This document shows positions 54,558-63,341 of a stretch of 64,000 bases of DNA, in pieces. Every line of letters starts with the position of its first letter. The first letter of the stretch is position 1. Where the stretch lies: positions 880,076 through 944,075 of the forward strand of contig NZ_JAHRWL010000002.1 of assembly GCF_019104745.1 (NCBI RefSeq), written 5' to 3'. The DNA is from Thalassococcus arenae. Its GTDB lineage: Bacteria; Pseudomonadota; Alphaproteobacteria; Rhodobacterales; Rhodobacteraceae. The notes beneath the pieces are model-generated. The model did no database searches. It was not told where the DNA came from and was given only the letters and a program-made list of their open reading frames with translations. The translations under genes were made by a program, and so were the position numbers.

Positions 54558-54805
54558 GTGAAGCTCCCAAGCGTGTCCTGGTGATCTTGTTAGCAGGAAT
54601 TCCGTCCTGTCAAACCCCACGCGGCCTAACGCCAAGGCAATGCTTGCAATTTCCGCGGGTTCTGTTTCGATGGGTGCAGAGTGGGGATGCTCGCTGGCCG
54701 TTTCGGCACCTTGACCGTTACGTTTCATCGGCTCGAACCGATCCGGCAGCCAAACCCGCCAAACCCACGATCTGCGCAATGCAGATGTCCAACAAGGAGA
54801 GGATA
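54558..54805. promoter_or_regulatory. Divergent control region of the peptide ABC system
   Basis: This 248-base gap separates the minus-strand ATPase gene from the plus-strand binding-protein gene. On the minus strand TTGACA (54613-54608) is a perfect -35, with TAACAA 15 bases after it. On the plus strand TTGACC (54712) is the best -35-like match, without a convincing -10. No operator palindrome stands out. Confidence 0.35.
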
Positions 54806-56512
54806 ATGAAACTCAAATCCCTGATGCTCGGGGCTGCCGCCGCCGTGGCACTGGCCCCCGCCGCCTTCGCCGAACGCGGCGCGGATGGCGAGGTCAAGAT
54901 CATCTATTGGCAAGCGCCGTCGATCCTGAACCCGTTCCTGTCGGGCGGGACCAAGGACGTCGAATCGTCGTCGATGATCATCGAACCGCTGGCGCGCTAC
55001 AACGAAAAGGGCGAGCTGGTTCCATGGCTGGTGGACGAGATCCCGACCGTGGCCAATGGCGGAGTGTCCGAGGACCTGACCACGATCACCTGGAAGATCA
55101 CCCCGGGCCTGGTGTGGTCGGACGGCACGCCTTTCACCTCGGCCGATGTCAAGTTCACCTATGAGTACTGCACCCACCCCGAAGGCGGTTGCGCGCAGGT
55201 GACCAAGTTCGAAGGCGTCACCAGCGTCGACACGCCGGACGACCTGACCGTCGTCGTGACTTTCGCCAGCCCGACCCCGAACCCCTATGGTCCGTTCGTC
55301 GGCGGTGAAAGCCCGATCCTGCAGGCCGCGCAATTCGCCAACTGCCTGGGCGCCGCGGCACCGTCCTGCACCGAACAGAACTTCGGCCCGATCGGCACCG
55401 GCCCCTTCGTGGTCGACGAATTCAAGCCGAACGACGTGATCACCATGTCGGCCAACCCCAACTACCGCGACCCGGCCAAGCCGGCCTTCGCCAAAGTCAC
55501 CTTCAAGGGCGGCGGCGATGCGGCGTCTGCGGGCACCGCGGTGATGGAAACCGGCGAATTCGACTATGCCTGGAACCTGCAGCTGGCGCCCGACGTGATC
55601 GCCAAGATGCAGGCAGGCGGCAAGGGTGTTCCGGTGGCCGGCTTCGGCCCGCTGCTCGAGCGCATTCACCTGAACAACACCAACCCCTCGCCCGACCTGC
55701 CCGAAGGCGAACGCTCGACCGCGATGCATCCGCATCCGTTCCTGCGCGACCCGGCGGTCTACAAGGCGATGTCGATGGCCATCGACCGGCCGCTGCTGGT
55801 CGAGGTGGGCTATGGCGATGCCGGCAAGGTCGGCTGTTCCTGGGTGCCGGCACCCGAGGCCTTCGCCTCGACCTTCGAAGGCTGCGAGACGCAGGACATC
55901 GAAGGCGCCAAGGCCATGCTCGAAGCCGCCGGCTATGTCGACAGCGACGGTGACGGCGTGCGCGAAAAGGACGGCGTGAGGCTGTCGGTGCTTTACCAGA
56001 CCTCGACCAACGCCGTGCGCCAGGACTTCCAGGCGCTGATCAAGGATTGGTGGGAGCAGATCGGCTTTGAAGTCGAACTGCGCAACGTCGATGCGTCGGT
56101 CTTCTTTGGCGGGGATCCGGGTTCGCCCGACACCTTCCAGAAGTTCTATGCCGACGTGCAGATGTATGCCAACACCTTCAACGGCACCGATCCGCAGGCC
56201 TATCTGGGCAACATGCTCTGCGACAAGGCACCCAAGCCGGAAAGCCAGTGGCAGGGTGAAAACATCAGCCGCTTCTGCATGCCGGAATACGACGCGCTGC
56301 ATGCCGAGCTGTCCAATACAGCCGACATGGCCGAACGCCAGCGCATCGGCCGCGAACTGAGCGCGATGGCGACCGACCAGGGCGCACTGATCCCGCTGGT
56401 GCATCGCGGCCGCATCTCGGCTCATGCAAGCAGCCTGGGCGGTGTTGTCCTGAACGTCTGGGACAGCGAGCTGTGGAACGTCGCCGACTGGCACCGCGTC
56501 AAGTCGAACTGA
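54806..56512 (+). CDS. Peptide/oligopeptide ABC transporter solute-binding protein
   Basis: A 568-residue periplasmic protein. Signal peptide 1-22 (KLKSLMLGAAAAVALAPAAFA) is cut before ERGADG. The body belongs to the DppA/OppA (SBP_bac_5) family, seen in YWQAPSILNPFLSGGTKD, LVWSDGTPFTSADVKFTYEY, IGTGPFVVDEFKPNDVI and YNLQ-like segments. It binds peptides or other larger solutes. ATG 54806 follows AAGGAGAGG. A perfect 12-bp hairpin separates it from the permease genes. Confidence 0.93.
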   Translation: MKLKSLMLGAAAAVALAPAAFAERGADGEVKIIYWQAPSILNPFLSGGTKDVESSSMIIEPLARYNEKGELVPWLVDEIPTVANGGVSEDLTTITWKITPGLVWSDGTPFTSADVKFTYEYCTHPEGGCAQVTKFEGVTSVDTPDDLTVVVTFASPTPNPYGPFVGGESPILQAAQFANCLGAAAPSCTEQNFGPIGTGPFVVDEFKPNDVITMSANPNYRDPAKPAFAKVTFKGGGDAASAGTAVMETGEFDYAWNLQLAPDVIAKMQAGGKGVPVAGFGPLLERIHLNNTNPSPDLPEGERSTAMHPHPFLRDPAVYKAMSMAIDRPLLVEVGYGDAGKVGCSWVPAPEAFASTFEGCETQDIEGAKAMLEAAGYVDSDGDGVREKDGVRLSVLYQTSTNAVRQDFQALIKDWWEQIGFEVELRNVDASVFFGGDPGSPDTFQKFYADVQMYANTFNGTDPQAYLGNMLCDKAPKPESQWQGENISRFCMPEYDALHAELSNTADMAERQRIGRELSAMATDQGALIPLVHRGRISAHASSLGGVVLNVWDSELWNVADWHRVKSN

Positions 56513-56554
56513 GGCTAGCGGCGGGGTGCCCCCCCGCCCTTCGCCACGACCCCA

Positions 56555-56582
56555 TGTCGGGCGGGGTGCGCCCCGCCCGACA
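56555..56582 (+). terminator. Perfect hairpin between binding-protein and permease genes
   Basis: TGTCGGGCGGGG pairs perfectly with CCCCGCCCGACA around a TGCG loop. It lies between the solute-binding protein and permease genes with no T-run. In ABC operons such a structure often protects or partly ends the message so that the binding protein is made in excess. Confidence 0.6.
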
Positions 56583-56608
56583 CCCCGAGCCGGAACCGAG
56601 GCACCTGA

Positions 56609-57646
56609 ATGCTGCAATTCGCTGTCCGAAGGCTGATCCTGTCGATCCCGACGCTGCTGTTCATCAGCTTCGTCGTGTTCATGCTGCTGCAACTGGCCCC
56701 GGGCGACCCGATGGCACAGGTGCCGCTGACCGTTCCCCCGGACGTCAAGGAAAAGATGCGCCAGGCGCTTGGTCTGGGTGAACCGCCACTGGTGCAATAC
56801 TGGAAATGGCTGGTGCAGGTCTGCTGGACCGAGCCCAAGGTCTTTATCGACTGGCTGACCCGCGAAAGCGCGCTGTTCGGCTGGCTTCCGGATACCCAGC
56901 TCTATCAGGGCGAACTGCGCGTCCTGTCCTGGCAAACCCGGTCGCCGGTGATGGACATCGTGATCCAGCGCATCCCGCAGACGCTGTGGGTTGTCGGCAT
57001 CGCCTATATCGTCGCGGTGCTGATCGCGCTGCCGATCGGCATCTACTCGGCCTACAGGCAGTATTCGGTCTTCGACCAGGCGGGCACCTTCGTCACGATG
57101 ATCGGCTTCTCGATCCCGCCCTTCTTCACCGGCCCGCTGCTGATCGTGATCTTTTCCGTCCAGCTGGGGTGGTTCCCCTCGATCTACGACACCACGCACG
57201 TGGTCAACGACTGGGCCAGCTTCAAGGTTCAGTTGCAACAGATGATCATGCCGGTGATGGTTCTGGCGCTGCAGATCACCGCCCAGCTGTCGCGCTACAT
57301 GCGCGCGTCGATGCTGGACAACCTCAACCAGGATTACGTCCGCACCGCCCGCGCAAAGGGGCTCAGCGAAGCGTCGGTCGTGCTGATCCACGTGCTGCGC
57401 AATTCGATGATCCCGGTGGTCACCGTGATCGCGCTCGGCCTGCCGTCCATCTTCGGCGGCGCCATCATCACCGAGAACGTGTTCAAGGTGAACGGCATCG
57501 GCCAGTTGCTGATCACCGCGCTGTTCGCCAATGACCTGCCGATGGTGATGACGCTGACCTTCATCTTCGCCTTCCTCATCGTGCTGTTCAACCTGATCGC
57601 AGACATCCTCTACGGCCTGCTCGACCCGAGGATCCGCTATGACTGA
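56609..57646 (+). CDS. Peptide ABC transporter permease (first subunit)
   Basis: A 345-residue inner-membrane permease of the DppB/OppB type. It begins MLQFAVRRLILSIPTLLFISFVVFML, has FTGPLLIVIFSVQLGWFPS, and the EAA-type loop YVRTARAKGLSEASVVLIHVLRNSMIPVVTV that contacts the ATPase. An additional insert (about residues 60-100, with PKVFIDWLTRE) is longer than in DppB. It ends overlapping the next permease by 8 bases. Confidence 0.93.
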   Translation: MLQFAVRRLILSIPTLLFISFVVFMLLQLAPGDPMAQVPLTVPPDVKEKMRQALGLGEPPLVQYWKWLVQVCWTEPKVFIDWLTRESALFGWLPDTQLYQGELRVLSWQTRSPVMDIVIQRIPQTLWVVGIAYIVAVLIALPIGIYSAYRQYSVFDQAGTFVTMIGFSIPPFFTGPLLIVIFSVQLGWFPSIYDTTHVVNDWASFKVQLQQMIMPVMVLALQITAQLSRYMRASMLDNLNQDYVRTARAKGLSEASVVLIHVLRNSMIPVVTVIALGLPSIFGGAIITENVFKVNGIGQLLITALFANDLPMVMTLTFIFAFLIVLFNLIADILYGLLDPRIRYD

Positions 57647-58613
57647 CACGACGCCGATCTCCGCCATCGAGGCGCTGAAGGACAAGGAACCGTCCAAGCC
57701 GCCCCGCTCGCAGTGGAAGGATGTCTGGGACCAGTTCACCAAGCACAAGGGCGCGATGTTCGGCGCCTTCTTCCTGATCCTCATCACGCTCGCGGTGCTG
57801 ATCGGCCCCTATATCTGGACGGTCGATCCGCAAAAGCTGGACATCCGCAACAAGGACATGCGGCCGATCTACACCGCGATCTGGGACAGCACGGCCAAGG
57901 TCTCCTGGGCCAAGCCGCTGGGGTCCGACCAGCTGGGCCGCGACAACCTCGCCCAGCTTCTGTCGGGCGGGCGCGCCTCGATGGCGGTGGGCTGGGCGGC
58001 GATGATCCTCAGCCTGGTGATCGGCACGCTGATCGGCGTCGCGGCGGGCTATTTCAAACGGCTCGACGGCCCGTTGATGCGCCTCACCGACCTGTTCCTG
58101 TCGCTGCCGATCCTGCCGCTCCTGCTGGTGGCGGTGACGTTGTTCCGACAACCGCTGCGGTCGAATTTCGGCCCCGAAGGCGGCATGTTCATCCTGATCG
58201 TCACGGTCATCGCCATCACCTCGTGGATGCCCACGGCACGTATCGTGCGCGGCGACATCCTGGCGATCAAGGAACGCGAATTCGTGCTGGCGGCGCGTTC
58301 GATCGGGACGACGCCGATGGGCATCATCGGTCGGCACCTGTTGCCCAACGTTCTGTCGCCAATCCTGGTCTCTGCCGCGCTCGGTCTCGCCACGGCGATC
58401 ATCACGGAATCAGCGCTGTCCTTCCTCGGTGTCGGCTTCCCCTCGGACTTTCCGACATGGGGCAAGATGCTGGCCGACGCCGTTGTCCGCATGGAGGAAT
58501 ACCCCGAACGCGTGCTGCTGCCGGGTATCGCCATCTCGCTGACCGTGCTCAGCGTGAACTTCCTCGGCGACGGCCTGCGCGATGCGCTCGACCCGCGAAT
58601 CCGCGGCCGCTGA
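57639..58613 (+). CDS. Peptide ABC transporter permease (second subunit)
   Basis: A 324-residue permease of the DppC/OppC type. The N-terminal cytosolic tail (EALKDKEPSKPPRSQWKDVWDQF) is followed by the first helix GAFFLILITLAVLIGPY, then GSDQLGRDNLAQLLSGGRASMAVG and the EAA loop EFVLAARSIGTTPMGIIGRHLLPNVLSPILV. The final LGDGLRDALDPRIRGR is the classic C-terminus. It completes the transporter with the preceding permease and the divergent ATPase. Confidence 0.95.
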   Translation: MTDTTPISAIEALKDKEPSKPPRSQWKDVWDQFTKHKGAMFGAFFLILITLAVLIGPYIWTVDPQKLDIRNKDMRPIYTAIWDSTAKVSWAKPLGSDQLGRDNLAQLLSGGRASMAVGWAAMILSLVIGTLIGVAAGYFKRLDGPLMRLTDLFLSLPILPLLLVAVTLFRQPLRSNFGPEGGMFILIVTVIAITSWMPTARIVRGDILAIKEREFVLAARSIGTTPMGIIGRHLLPNVLSPILVSAALGLATAIITESALSFLGVGFPSDFPTWGKMLADAVVRMEEYPERVLLPGIAISLTVLSVNFLGDGLRDALDPRIRGR

Positions 58614-58710
58614 GAAAAAAGGACACCAACCCGCCTCGCCCGGTCCAGACCGGAACAGCGCATCGGCGGCACGCCGGTTGCGGAACCCCCGGCCCGATAT
58701 CGGCCGGGAA

Positions 58711-58729
58711 ACCGGAATAATGTTCCAGA
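58711..58729 (-). promoter_or_regulatory. Operator-like element, copy 1
   Basis: On the minus strand it reads TCTGGAACATTATTCCGGT, with a GGAA/TTCC palindromic core. It matches copy 2 at 16 of 19 positions in the opposite orientation, with centres 73 bases apart (about seven helical turns). It lies upstream of the YeeE/YedE gene. Confidence 0.5.
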
Positions 58730-58783
58730 CGCGCGAGGTCTGCGACATCTAACAAGCCTTGCCCGGACATGTTTTCCGCGCCA

Positions 58784-58802
58784 TCTGGAACATCGTTCCG
58801 AT
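58784..58802 (+). promoter_or_regulatory. Operator-like element, copy 2
   Basis: TCTGGAACATCGTTCCGAT, containing the palindrome GGAAC-N3-GTTCC. It ends 13 bases before the YeeE/YedE ATG, so a bound protein would sit over the translation start region. A weaker GGACATGTTTTCC lies between the two copies (58765-58777). Confidence 0.5.
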
Positions 58803-58815
58803 TGCGGAGGCTGAC

Positions 58816-59865
58816 ATGTTCGAAGATCTTGGCTTTGAAACCCTGACCGCCCCACAGGCCGTGGTCATCCTGGGCGCGCTGCTGGGCGTGGCGTTCGGCG
58901 TTCTGGCGGAACGCACGAAATTCTGTTTCCGCCGCGGCCTGGTGGGCGAAGATCGCCGCCAGGCGATGGGTGTCTGGCTGACCGCGCTCGCGGTCGCGTT
59001 GCTGGGCACCCAGGCCGCGGTATCGGCCGGGCTGATCGCTTTCGGCGACCATCGGTTCCTTGCCGCGGATCTGCCGCTTGCGGCGATTGTCATCGGCGGC
59101 CTGCTGTTCGGCGCGGGAATGGTGTTGACCCGCGGTTGCGTGTCGCGACTGACGGTGTTGGGCGCCACCGGCAACCTGCGCGCCCTGACCGTGCTGGTGC
59201 TGTTCGCCATCGCCGCCCATGCCACGCTCAAGGGCGTTCTGGCGCCCATCCGCACCACGCTGGGTGGCGTCACGCTGCCGCCGGGTGACACCGTCAGCCT
59301 TGCCGCCCTGCCCGGCGGTGCGCTGGTCTGGTCGGCGCTTCTGGTCACCGCGGCACTGGCCTTTGCCTTTCGTTCCGGCAACCGCCCGACGACCCTCGTC
59401 CTGGCCGCCCTGATTGGTGCATTGGTGCCGCTGGGATGGGTCGGCACGGGCTTCGTGCTCTACGACGATTTCGACCCGGTCGCCATGGAAAGCCTCAGCT
59501 TTACCAGCCCCTGGGCCGACACGCTGTTCTGGACCATCGCCTCGACCTCGATCCCGGCCGGGTTCGGTACCGGCCTCGTCGGCGGCGTGCTCCTGGGCAG
59601 CTTCCTGTCCGCGGCCACGGCCCGCCGTCTGGCCTGGCAGAGCTTCGAGACCCCGGCCCAGACCGGCCGCTATGCCACCGGTGCCGTCCTTATGGGCGTG
59701 GGCGGCGTGCTGGCGGGCGGCTGCACCGTCGGCGCGGGCCTCGCCGGTATCCCGACCCTGTCGGTCGCCGCGCTGTTGGCGCTGGCCGCCATCGCCGCCG
59801 GTGCCTTGGGAACCAACGCGGCCTTGCGCCGCAACAGCCATCTGGTTGCCCACCCGGCGGAATAA
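58816..59865 (+). CDS. YeeE/YedE-family sulfur-compound transporter
   Basis: A 349-residue polytopic protein of the YeeE/YedE family. Two sulfur-transport repeats are visible: LAERTKFCFRRGL in the first half, and GAGMVLTRGCVSRLTVLGATGNLRA; then GGVLAGGCTVGAGLAGIPTLSV in the second. The cysteines in the paired Cys-x-Thr/Gly motifs are the family's thiosulfate-path residues. ATG 58816 follows GCGGAGG. No tusA is adjacent. Repeated operator-like elements lie upstream. Confidence 0.9.
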   Translation: MFEDLGFETLTAPQAVVILGALLGVAFGVLAERTKFCFRRGLVGEDRRQAMGVWLTALAVALLGTQAAVSAGLIAFGDHRFLAADLPLAAIVIGGLLFGAGMVLTRGCVSRLTVLGATGNLRALTVLVLFAIAAHATLKGVLAPIRTTLGGVTLPPGDTVSLAALPGGALVWSALLVTAALAFAFRSGNRPTTLVLAALIGALVPLGWVGTGFVLYDDFDPVAMESLSFTSPWADTLFWTIASTSIPAGFGTGLVGGVLLGSFLSAATARRLAWQSFETPAQTGRYATGAVLMGVGGVLAGGCTVGAGLAGIPTLSVAALLALAAIAAGALGTNAALRRNSHLVAHPAE

Positions 59866-59884
59866 CGGCTTCTCTGGTTCGGAA

Positions 59885-59945
59885 GTATCCCGGAGCGCGA
59901 GGCAGCGCCTCGCCGGGGGGTGCGGGGGGCCTGCTCCCCGCACAG
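59885..59945. repeat. GC-rich intergenic hairpin element (second copy)
   Basis: Read on the minus strand it holds TGCGGGGAGCAGGCCCCCCGCA, a hairpin with a short stem, then CCCCCCGGCGAGGCGCTGCC, another hairpin, and CCGGGATACTTCCGAACC followed by AGAGAAG. The same order (G/C hairpin, CCCCGG, TACTT or TATTT, AGAGAAG) occurs at 27985-28035. It lies between convergent genes, so it can end both transcripts. Confidence 0.4.
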
Positions 59946-59984
59946 AAAGAGCGCGCCGCAGGCGCACATCAGGATCACCTCAGA

Positions 59985-61283
59985 TCACAGATCCGGCCCG
60001 CCCTTCTCGACTGCCGTCCGAATGCGCCGGATCATGCCCCAGACCAGCAGAACGACCGGCAGCGTCACGGCCGCCAGCAGCCAGCCGCGGCTGACACCCA
60101 CCGCCTCGGCGACCGGGTAAAGCAGGTAGCCTGCCAGCGACACCGCGTAATAGCTGATCGCCACGACCGAAAGCCCCTCGACCGTCTTCTGCAGGCGCAG
60201 CTGCATGTCGGCCCGTTTATCCATGCTGGCCAGCAGCTTCTGGTTCTGGGCCGACCGTTCGACCTCGACCCGGGTGCGCAGCAAGTCGCCCGCCCGCACC
60301 GCCCGCGCGGCCATGCTGTCCATCCGGCCCTGCGCGCTTTTCACGGTGCGCATGGCCGGATCGTATCGCCGCATCATGAACTCGGCAAAGGTCTGACGGC
60401 CCTGAAAGCGCGCTTCGCGCAGAACCTCGATGCGTTGACCGACGATGGCCTCGTAGGCGAAGGTCGCGCCGAACCGGAACGCGGTCTGCGCCGACAGCGC
60501 CTCCAGTTCCGCCGAGACCGACAAGAGCGCGTTCAGCGTTTCGTCCGGCGAACCGCGCCCCTGCGTCATCGCCTCCATCAATTCGGTCAGTTCGGTGTCG
60601 ATCTCGCCCATCCGGGCGGCGATCTCGCGGACCCGGGTGAAGCCCAGCATCGACATGGTCTTGTAGGTCTCGATCTCGCAAAGCCGCTGAACGATCCGTC
60701 CGACCCGACGCTCGCCGATGCCCGGCGCGGTGAAGACGCCAAAGCGCAGATGCCCGGCCGGGTCGATGCGGAAATCGCCCGCGACCACCGCGTCGCTGTC
60801 CAGAACCGAGCTGACCGCGACGCTTTCGGGCACGAACCAATCCGCGATGGCGCGGGCGATCTCGGCGTCGGCCGAGCGCTCCAACACGCGGATCAGCGCC
60901 GAAGTCATCCGCACGCCCGGCGCCTCGGCCAGCCAATCCTCGGGGAAGACGTCGAAATCCGACGGATCGAAGGCACGATCGCCCAATCCGCTCAGGAAAA
61001 CGGTGTAGGTCACGAACTCGGTATGCTGTTCCCATTTCAGCGTGTTCTGACCGATCCGGCAGGAAAAATGCGTTGCGCCCGGCTGCGGGTGGTTGGCGCC
61101 GTACCGGTCCAGCAGCGCGGTCAGGTGCGCCAGGTCCTGCGTCCGGTCGCGCGCCGCCGCGCCGCGCGGCTGCTTGACGGCAAGATAGACCGCCCGGCAC
61201 GGAGCGGTCAGAGATGGAAACGGCCGGGCGTGCAGCTCGTTGGCAAGCTTGTAGCGCAGCGGGTGGTCCTGAATCGGCGGCAT
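59985..61283 (-). CDS. DUF3422-family membrane protein
   Basis: A 432-residue protein of the DUF3422 family. The N-terminal half is soluble (HPLRYKLANELHARPFPSLTAP, FSCRIGQNTLKWEQHTEFVTYTVF), followed by a long helical coiled region and two C-terminal membrane helices (LSVVAISYYAVSLAGYLLYP and GWLLAAVTLPVVLLVWGMI). The function is unknown; members are widespread in Proteobacteria. The ATG at 61283 is followed by the conserved PPIQDHPLRY. Confidence 0.9.
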   Translation of the reverse strand: MPPIQDHPLRYKLANELHARPFPSLTAPCRAVYLAVKQPRGAAARDRTQDLAHLTALLDRYGANHPQPGATHFSCRIGQNTLKWEQHTEFVTYTVFLSGLGDRAFDPSDFDVFPEDWLAEAPGVRMTSALIRVLERSADAEIARAIADWFVPESVAVSSVLDSDAVVAGDFRIDPAGHLRFGVFTAPGIGERRVGRIVQRLCEIETYKTMSMLGFTRVREIAARMGEIDTELTELMEAMTQGRGSPDETLNALLSVSAELEALSAQTAFRFGATFAYEAIVGQRIEVLREARFQGRQTFAEFMMRRYDPAMRTVKSAQGRMDSMAARAVRAGDLLRTRVEVERSAQNQKLLASMDKRADMQLRLQKTVEGLSVVAISYYAVSLAGYLLYPVAEAVGVSRGWLLAAVTLPVVLLVWGMIRRIRTAVEKGGPDL

Positions 61284-61408
61284 GGCGGTTCCTCAAGGTC
61301 GCGCCGACCATAGCTGCATTTGCAGCAATGTAAAGAAAGCGTTTATTTTCATGCGGTTACGCGGATGCGATGGTATACCGCGCGGAAAAAGCGCGCGTTT
61401 TCCGCGCC

Positions 61409-61819
61409 TTATCCGCTTCGGGGGTCCGGGGTGCGGCGGTATCGCGTGGTACTGCGGTAGTCCTTGCGCGGACCTTTCACGGTCCAGACCGCTGTCCAGT
61501 CGGGCCAGGTGGCGAAATCATAGGCAACGTCGTACTGGTCGGGGTCGCACCAGTGTCGGGCCGTCCCGCCGCCGCGCGGCACCGTGTGAAAGAACCGACC
61601 GTCGTCGAACCAGACGCCCAGATCGGCGTCCCAGAGATAGCGACGCTCGGCGGCAAAGGCCCCGCCCATGGCAAGGGTCAGGGTGCCGGTTTCGACATAG
61701 AGCGCGCCGTCTTCCTGCGCGGTCCAGACCGCGCGACCGTCGAACCGCGCCCGGGTGCCATCGGCATGGTCCAGATCGCGGCTCAGCGTCCATGTCCCCA
61801 GAAAGTCGCTCAGCTCCAT
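61409..61819 (-). CDS. DUF6314-like protein
   Basis: A 136-residue beta-rich protein (lipocalin-like pattern): LSDFLGTWTLSRDLDHADGTRARFDGRAVW, ERRYLWDADLGVWFDDGRFFHTV, HWCDPDQYDVAYDFATWPDWTAVWTVKGPRKDYRSTTRY. It matches the DUF6314 type, found in eukaryotes and Rhodobacterales. Function unknown. The longer frame has an unlikely basic start, so ATG 61819 is used. Confidence 0.75.
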   Translation of the reverse strand: MELSDFLGTWTLSRDLDHADGTRARFDGRAVWTAQEDGALYVETGTLTLAMGGAFAAERRYLWDADLGVWFDDGRFFHTVPRGGGTARHWCDPDQYDVAYDFATWPDWTAVWTVKGPRKDYRSTTRYRRTPDPRSG

Positions 61820-61944
61820 TGCCCGATCCCCACCATCAGCCACCCGGTCTATCCGCTGCGGCGCGCCCTGGCAACGCGGACGCAAGACGGAAACGGCGGC
61901 GCATCGCTGCGCCGCCGCCTGCCCTGCGGTTCGTTCCTGTCGGT

Positions 61945-63099
61945 TCAGGCCCAGATCATGTCCGCGCCCCAATCGCGAAAGATCTTGCGGATTTCGGGGG
62001 TCAGAAAACCCTGCCCACTGGCATATTGCGGCAGGCTGAAGGATGACCCGGCATTCACCTCGACGATGACGGGGCCGTCATCGGTGATGCAGATGTCGGT
62101 GCTTTGGTATTTCAGCGGGGTGTGCAACGACGCGACCTGCGCGTTGACCTCCAGCAGGCGGTCCCAGTGGGGCAGCGTCTCGCCCAGCAGCGCGGCATCG
62201 ACCGACGGATGGGCTTCCAGTTCCTTCAGGCCCGGCCCGTCCGTGCCCACCAGGCGCAGGACCTTGCCGGTTTCGGGATCGATGTTGCACAGCAGGTTGC
62301 CCGGGCGCCAGAAATTGTCGGCCAGGTTGCCGCCCGAAGGCAGCTTGAGCACGGCATGGCTGACCCAAAGCCCGTCCTCCTTGAGGAAGTTGACCATGCG
62401 GATCGTCGCGGCGGCTTCGGTGAACTGGCGGATGAACCCGCAATTGCGCACCAGCCGCTGCAGCAGGAAGGCGTCCGAGCCGATGATGTGTTCGAGGAAC
62501 TTGTGATAGGTCATGCCGCCCTGTTCGCGCAGATAGACCATGTCGTCATCGGCATTCTCGATGATGAAAACGCCGACGCTCATCAGGCCGCGATTGTGCT
62601 TGCCGAACAGCGGAAATCCCGCGGTCTTGAGAAAGCCGCGCAGGTCGTCGGCGCTGCGCAGCACGGTGCCGTCGGCATAGCGTCGGGCGCCGGTATCCAC
62701 GATGGCGACGGTGTCGGGCACCGGCAGGCCGTCGCGGGTCAGGTGCAGGTGGCTCAGCCACTTGTCCTCGGTCAGGGCGAACCACCACAGGTCGTTGGTC
62801 TTGTGGATGACCTGGTTCTGCACGGCGGCGCCGACGAATTGCGCCCGCTCGTCGTCGGTGAAGCGGGCCTTGTCGTAAAGGCCGAACTTCACGTATTCGT
62901 CGAACTGGATCTTGGCGCGGCCGCGCCGCGCCTTGGACATCTCGATGCCCAGGCCGATCGGGTTGCGCCCCGATTTCCGCGCCGCATAGACCAGAAGCTC
63001 GGCCTTGTTGGGCTGGCCCTTCTTTTCCCATTTCGCGTGATCGCGGGCAACGATGGTGCCTGCCTCCGCGCTGCCTGCGTTGACTGCTGCCTCTGCCAT
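61945..63099 (-). CDS. Sugar-transfer-associated ATP-grasp protein
   Basis: A 384-residue ATP-grasp fold protein. It shows FPLFGKHNRGLMSVGVF, RQFTEAAATIRMVNFLKEDGLWVSHAVLKLPSGGNLADNFWRPGNLLCNID and a C-terminal VIVEVNAGSSFSLPQYASGQGFL with the typical metal-binding Glu and Asn. The family (ATPgrasp_ST) is usually found with polysaccharide or teichoic-acid genes; none are nearby. Substrates are unknown. It is divergent from purB. Confidence 0.8.
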   Translation of the reverse strand: MAEAAVNAGSAEAGTIVARDHAKWEKKGQPNKAELLVYAARKSGRNPIGLGIEMSKARRGRAKIQFDEYVKFGLYDKARFTDDERAQFVGAAVQNQVIHKTNDLWWFALTEDKWLSHLHLTRDGLPVPDTVAIVDTGARRYADGTVLRSADDLRGFLKTAGFPLFGKHNRGLMSVGVFIIENADDDMVYLREQGGMTYHKFLEHIIGSDAFLLQRLVRNCGFIRQFTEAAATIRMVNFLKEDGLWVSHAVLKLPSGGNLADNFWRPGNLLCNIDPETGKVLRLVGTDGPGLKELEAHPSVDAALLGETLPHWDRLLEVNAQVASLHTPLKYQSTDICITDDGPVIVEVNAGSSFSLPQYASGQGFLTPEIRKIFRDWGADMIWA

Positions 63100-63341
63100 T
63101 TTCGTCTCCGGCTTGCCTGTCTCGGTTGGCCGCAAGCCTGCGGGGCGAATGCGGCACGAATGCGGCATGGCCAAGGAAAGATGGGAACAATTCTCGTGGT
63201 ATGCTTCGATTGTTTCGCACGACACCGCCCCGCGGATGCCGATGCGCCGCCGTGTCACGGCGGTGGCGGCCTTGTGAGCCCGGACAAGCCGGTCTATGAC
63301 CGCCGCGACCAACCGCGTTTGCAAATACAGGTGTCACCCGC
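63100..63341. other. Intergenic region between ATP-grasp and purB genes
   Basis: A 242-base divergent gap. CGAATGCGGCA occurs twice in tandem around 63148-63170, and the 17-base palindrome CCGCCGTG-T-CACGGCGG lies at 63247-63263, 79 bases before the purB ATG. An ATG-led 36-codon frame starts at 63168 but has no ribosome binding site. I see no clear promoter. Confidence 0.45.

Noticed and set aside
54725-57787. A 1020-codon open frame antisense to the peptide transport genes.
   Set aside because: Mirror of a real, clearly recognised binding protein and permease; composition is that of an antisense frame.
63168-63278. A 36-codon plus-strand frame in the purB upstream gap.
   Set aside because: No ribosome binding site and no recognisable protein features.
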